A stretch of 64,000 nt of DNA. Source: Daejeonella sp. H1SJ63. GTDB taxonomy: Bacteria; Bacteroidota; Bacteroidia; Sphingobacteriales; Sphingobacteriaceae. How positions within the stretch are numbered: the stretch's first letter is position 1; the number at the start of each line of letters is the position of its first letter. The notes under the pieces were generated by a model. That model was given only the letters and a program-made list of their open reading frames with translations. It was not told the origin of the DNA and made no database searches. The stretch covers positions 1 through 64,000 of the forward strand of contig NZ_JARKMZ010000002.1 in assembly GCF_029360775.1 (NCBI RefSeq), read 5' to 3'. This document shows, piece after piece, positions 61,067 through 64,000 of this stretch. The position numbers were made by a program, and so were the translations under genes.

Positions 61067-61909
61067 TCATGATTTTGCTTTTGGCGCCAGCTTGATTTCA
61101 TGGTCAGAAACTTCAATCAACCGCTCTTTATAAAGGCTTCCTGCAGCCTTTTTGAAAGCTTTTTTGCTGATTTTAAGTTGATTATAGATGTCTTCGGGAG
61201 AACTTTTATCTCCAAGTAAAATGGACCCCTTATTTTCTTCCAGCTTTGCCAGAAGAACATCTTTAAGATCCAGAATATGTCTGAATCCGATAACCTGTAA
61301 ACTCAGATCTATCTTGTTGCCTTCCCTTATCTTTTTGACGAAACCTCTCCTTTTGTCGCCCGGTTTCAGGTCTTCAAACACCTCATTCCGGTAGAGCAAG
61401 CCCATGAACTGCTGATTGATGATTGCGCTGTATCCCAGATCGCTTTCCTCAGTTATCAGAAGTCTCACCTCATCCCCCTCTTCCAGATCATGAGCATCCT
61501 GATCTACAAAATCACTTAAAAGTGAGGAAGCGGTTATGCGTTCAGTTTTTTCATCATTATAAAGGTAAACTACATATTTCTGACCAATCTTCATCGGACG
61601 CTTCTGCTCGCGGCTTGGAACAAATACATCTTTGCCGATCCCCATATCCATAAAAACCCCGTTTTCATTCTCGTCAACAACTTCCAGATAGGCAAATTCA
61701 TCAACCTGAGCAAGAGGTGTTTCTGTGGTAGCCATTAAACGACCATCACTGTGTATATAGACAAAAACATGTAGGTTGTCGCCAATTTCTGCACCCTCAG
61801 GAGCATATACATATGGAAGCTGAACTTCCCTCTCCCCATCAGTAAGAATGAGACCGTTTTCAGTCTTTTTAATAAACCTTAATTCATTGAATTTTCCGAT
61901 CTCTATCAT
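61067..61909 (-). CDS. CvfB-like S1 RNA-binding protein
   Basis: A 280-aa cytoplasmic protein with several S1-type OB folds and a C-terminal winged helix, the CvfB architecture. The start MIEIGKFNELRFIKKTENGLIL matches the usual CvfB N-terminus, so ATG 61909 is preferred to a start 39 codons upstream (62026). DMGIGKDVFVPSREQ and SAIINQQFMGLLYRNE are S1 strands. SSPEDIYNQLKISKKAFKKAAGSLYKERLIEV is the winged helix. Role: RNA-linked regulation, details unknown. The upstream 117 nt would be a leader. Confidence 0.85.
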   Translation of the reverse strand: MIEIGKFNELRFIKKTENGLILTDGEREVQLPYVYAPEGAEIGDNLHVFVYIHSDGRLMATTETPLAQVDEFAYLEVVDENENGVFMDMGIGKDVFVPSREQKRPMKIGQKYVVYLYNDEKTERITASSLLSDFVDQDAHDLEEGDEVRLLITEESDLGYSAIINQQFMGLLYRNEVFEDLKPGDKRRGFVKKIREGNKIDLSLQVIGFRHILDLKDVLLAKLEENKGSILLGDKSSPEDIYNQLKISKKAFKKAAGSLYKERLIEVSDHEIKLAPKAKS

Positions 61910-62059
61910 GTTTATGTACTCTATGTCATGCAAAGATACTAAACAGGATTCTATTGGTACCTGATCAATTTCGGGTATCCTGTTGGTAAATATTTTGTTA
62001 TTATTTGAGATCCTGCTCATTTTCAATACTCTTTATTTATTTTCGTCCAATTTTTATAT

Positions 62060-62821
62060 ATGTCCCTGAGATTCGGAAGATTACTGCTTGTTTTTTTGTT
62101 TATGGGTCTGTATTCCTTCCACGCTGAGGGTCAGGATCTGACTAAAACTGTTATTAAACAGAAAATGGCTGTTGTGGGTTATTCATCAGACTTTGAATTC
62201 TCTCCCAAATTGTCATTAAGTGCCGAGATTCAGGAGCGTATCAGTTTTGATCCATACAGGCAGTCTCAAATGTTCGTAAAATCTCAGATCAGTTTTGAGG
62301 CCTTTAAGGATTTTACTTTTGCAAACGGATTTGCCTATTATCTGAATACTCCCATCGATCAGGGCTTGTCAAAATCATTTAAAGTGCCCGAAATCAGGCT
62401 TAATCATGATTTTAAATACAGCCATGATTTAAGATCTCTTGAGCTGGGGCATCGCATCAGAATGGAGGAGCGATTTATCAAAAAACGCTTGGGCGATTCA
62501 CTGCTAAGCGGCACCAGGTTTGTAGAACGTATATCTTATTTGCTTTCGCTTAATTATAAATTGAGGGAGTCAAAGCATCATGATCTTTATTTTAAACTGA
62601 GTGATGGGATCTTTGTTAATGCAGGGAAGGGAATGGCACATAATACTTTTGACCAGAATCGTTTTTATGCCGGACTTAATTATCAGCTGCTAAAAAATCT
62701 GACTGTTGAAGTGGGGTATATCAATCTCTATCAGCAACGTATTTCTATTTCCCGGTTAGAATATTTAAATCGTAATATTGCAAGTTTAGCGATCAGTCAT
62801 AGTGTAAAATTATATCACTAG
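62060..62821 (+). CDS. DUF2490 outer-membrane protein
   Basis: A 253-aa exported beta-barrel-like protein: signal to about residue 24 (AEGQ), then strands such as LSLSAEIQERISFDPYRQSQ and FKDFTFANGFAYYLNTP, with RYSHDLRSLELGHRIRMEERF-type repeats (here FKYSHDLRSLELGHRIRMEERF in part). This fits DUF2490, a family with no known function. It is divergent from the S1 gene. Confidence 0.85.
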   Translation: MSLRFGRLLLVFLFMGLYSFHAEGQDLTKTVIKQKMAVVGYSSDFEFSPKLSLSAEIQERISFDPYRQSQMFVKSQISFEAFKDFTFANGFAYYLNTPIDQGLSKSFKVPEIRLNHDFKYSHDLRSLELGHRIRMEERFIKKRLGDSLLSGTRFVERISYLLSLNYKLRESKHHDLYFKLSDGIFVNAGKGMAHNTFDQNRFYAGLNYQLLKNLTVEVGYINLYQQRISISRLEYLNRNIASLAISHSVKLYH

Positions 62822-62858
62822 TGCTCCCGCAATTTATTACCGGTTTAACATTCATGAT

Positions 62859-64000
62859 TTGGCAAAGAAGGTATTTTTAATAACCCCTCCATTTACTCAG
62901 TTAAATACGCCATACCCTGCTACGGCATATTTAAAGGGCTTTCTGAATACCAGAAACATTTCAGCCTGTCAGGCAGATCTTGGTATAGAGGTCATTCTTG
63001 AGCTTTTTTCTGCAAGCGGGCTTAACAACTTGTTCGGGCAGATAGGCTGTTCCGATACTTTTTCTGAAAATGCAAAGCGGATAATTGCTTTAAAAGAGCA
63101 CTATATCAATACCATAGATGCGGTAATATCTTTTTTACAAGGGCATAATCCAACTTTGTCCCACCTTATCTGTCAGGATGATTTTTTACCTGAAGCATCG
63201 CGCTTCGCGCAGCTTGAAGAGCTGGACTGGGCATTTGGAACTATGGGTACCCAGGATAAAGCGAAGCATCTGGCAACACTTTATCTGGAAGATATTTCTG
63301 ACCTTATTGTGGAATGCATCGACCCTAATTTTGGCTTTAGCAGATATGCAGAGAGACTGGGACGTTCAGCATCAAGCTTTGATGAAATATATGAGGCACT
63401 GAAGCTTGATCTGACCTTTACCGACAAGCTTTTGATCAGAATACTGAAAAGTAAAATTGAGAAGATTAAGCCCGAATTGCTTTCTTTATCTGTGCCATTT
63501 CCGGGAAATTTGTACGCCGGATTTCGTATTGCTCAATGGCTGAAGAAACATTATCCGGAAATTAAAATTGTAATGGGAGGGGGCTTCCCCAATACAGAGC
63601 TGCGTTCTGTTTCAGATGCACGTGTATTTGAGTTCCTTGACTTTATATGTTTGGATGACGGGGAAGCTCCGATTGAACATCTATGCGAGTATCTGGACGG
63701 AAAGCGGAATCTGAAGGAGCTGAAACGAACATTTGCCCTGATTGAAGGGGCTGTGACTTACTGCAATGGAAGTACTTCAGCTGATTATAAACAATTCGAA
63801 ACCGGAACTCCCGATTACAGCGATCTTCCGCTCGAACGGTATATCTCAGTTATTGAGGTAGCCAATCCTATGCATCGAATGTGGAGCGATGGCAGATGGA
63901 ACAAACTAACCATGGCACATGGCTGCTACTGGGGGAAATGTACATTTTGCGATATTTCACTTGACTATATAAAGGTTTATGAACCTATTGCGGCCGGATT
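62859..64000 (+). CDS. Partial B12-binding-type radical SAM protein
   Basis: An open frame runs from a TTG at 62859 (AKKVFLITPPFTQLNTPYPATAYLKGF after Met) to the window end with no stop, 380 codons. The N-terminal part resembles B12-binding radical SAM proteins (VFLITPPF...P...L; ELLSLSVPFPGNLYAGFRIAQWLK; IKIVMGGGFPNTE). Near the end GCYWGKCTFC is the iron-sulfur motif CxxxCxxC, preceded by TMAHG. No ATG or GTG start is available close by. The maturation or modification target is unknown. Confidence 0.8.
   Translation, partial: MAKKVFLITPPFTQLNTPYPATAYLKGFLNTRNISACQADLGIEVILELFSASGLNNLFGQIGCSDTFSENAKRIIALKEHYINTIDAVISFLQGHNPTLSHLICQDDFLPEASRFAQLEELDWAFGTMGTQDKAKHLATLYLEDISDLIVECIDPNFGFSRYAERLGRSASSFDEIYEALKLDLTFTDKLLIRILKSKIEKIKPELLSLSVPFPGNLYAGFRIAQWLKKHYPEIKIVMGGGFPNTELRSVSDARVFEFLDFICLDDGEAPIEHLCEYLDGKRNLKELKRTFALIEGAVTYCNGSTSADYKQFETGTPDYSDLPLERYISVIEVANPMHRMWSDGRWNKLTMAHGCYWGKCTFCDISLDYIKVYEPIAAG

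Overview
The window looks like the chromosome of a Sphingobacteriaceae-type Bacteroidota (Pedobacter-like; inferred). The evidence is a SusC/SusD pair, DUF3810, DUF5690 and DUF2490 proteins, TAnnTTTG-type -7 promoter elements (a full TTTG/TATATTTG promoter precedes tRNA-Lys), almost no Shine-Dalgarno sequences, and AT-rich spacers. No prophage, IS transposase, CRISPR array or rRNA was seen.

Layout. 1-9.7 kb: housekeeping and envelope genes (GHL10 lipoprotein, DeoR regulator, small outer-membrane barrel, CsbD-like protein, S41 protease, prolyl oligopeptidase, LpxH-like phosphatase, prfA). 9.8-10.7 kb: tRNA-Lys and tRNA-Asp, with a 19-nt second copy of the tRNA-Lys 3' end, paired hairpins and a 14-bp inverted repeat. 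10.7-23.4 kb: a surface phosphoesterase divergent from SusC/SusD, then a five-gene phosphonate-catabolism cluster (HpnZ-like dehydrogenase, DUF5690 transporter, TIGR03364 FAD oxidoreductase, PhnZ/TmpB-type diiron oxygenase, phosphonatase-like HAD). 23.7-33.8 kb: a tight phosphatase-glycosyltransferase-GH1 operon, then nuclease, phosphatase, GH95, acetamidase and iron-transporter genes.

33.9-48.6 kb: a sulfane-sulfur/thiosulfate regulon. It holds TauE, a TPMT-family methyltransferase, two tandem CstB-like persulfide dioxygenase-rhodaneses, an MFS transporter, and then an operon of twelve genes (DUF2892, thioredoxin, two rhodaneses, Usp, a YeeE/YedE pair, TsdA-like dihaem cytochrome, SoxB-like protein, DsrE-like protein, OprD-like porin, Crp/Fnr regulator). 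Four promoters here carry the same palindrome, TTGtAAC-N4-GttAC, each exactly 26 nt before the TTTG of the -7 box. This is class II activator geometry. The regulator at the end of the operon has a CRP-like recognition helix whose one changed reading residue (Glu to Val) fits the one changed base in the site (TGTGA to TGTAA). I consider this the best candidate for an undescribed system.

48.7-57.4 kb: hexuronate metabolism: uxaC, a decayed exuT-like transporter, three Tat-exported Gfo/Idh/MocA oxidoreductases, an intact ExuT-like transporter and a lipoprotein oxidoreductase. 57.4-64 kb: DUF3810, MaoC hydratase, Tet-type MFS, a secreted unknown, a CvfB-like S1 protein, DUF2490, and a radical SAM gene cut by the window end.
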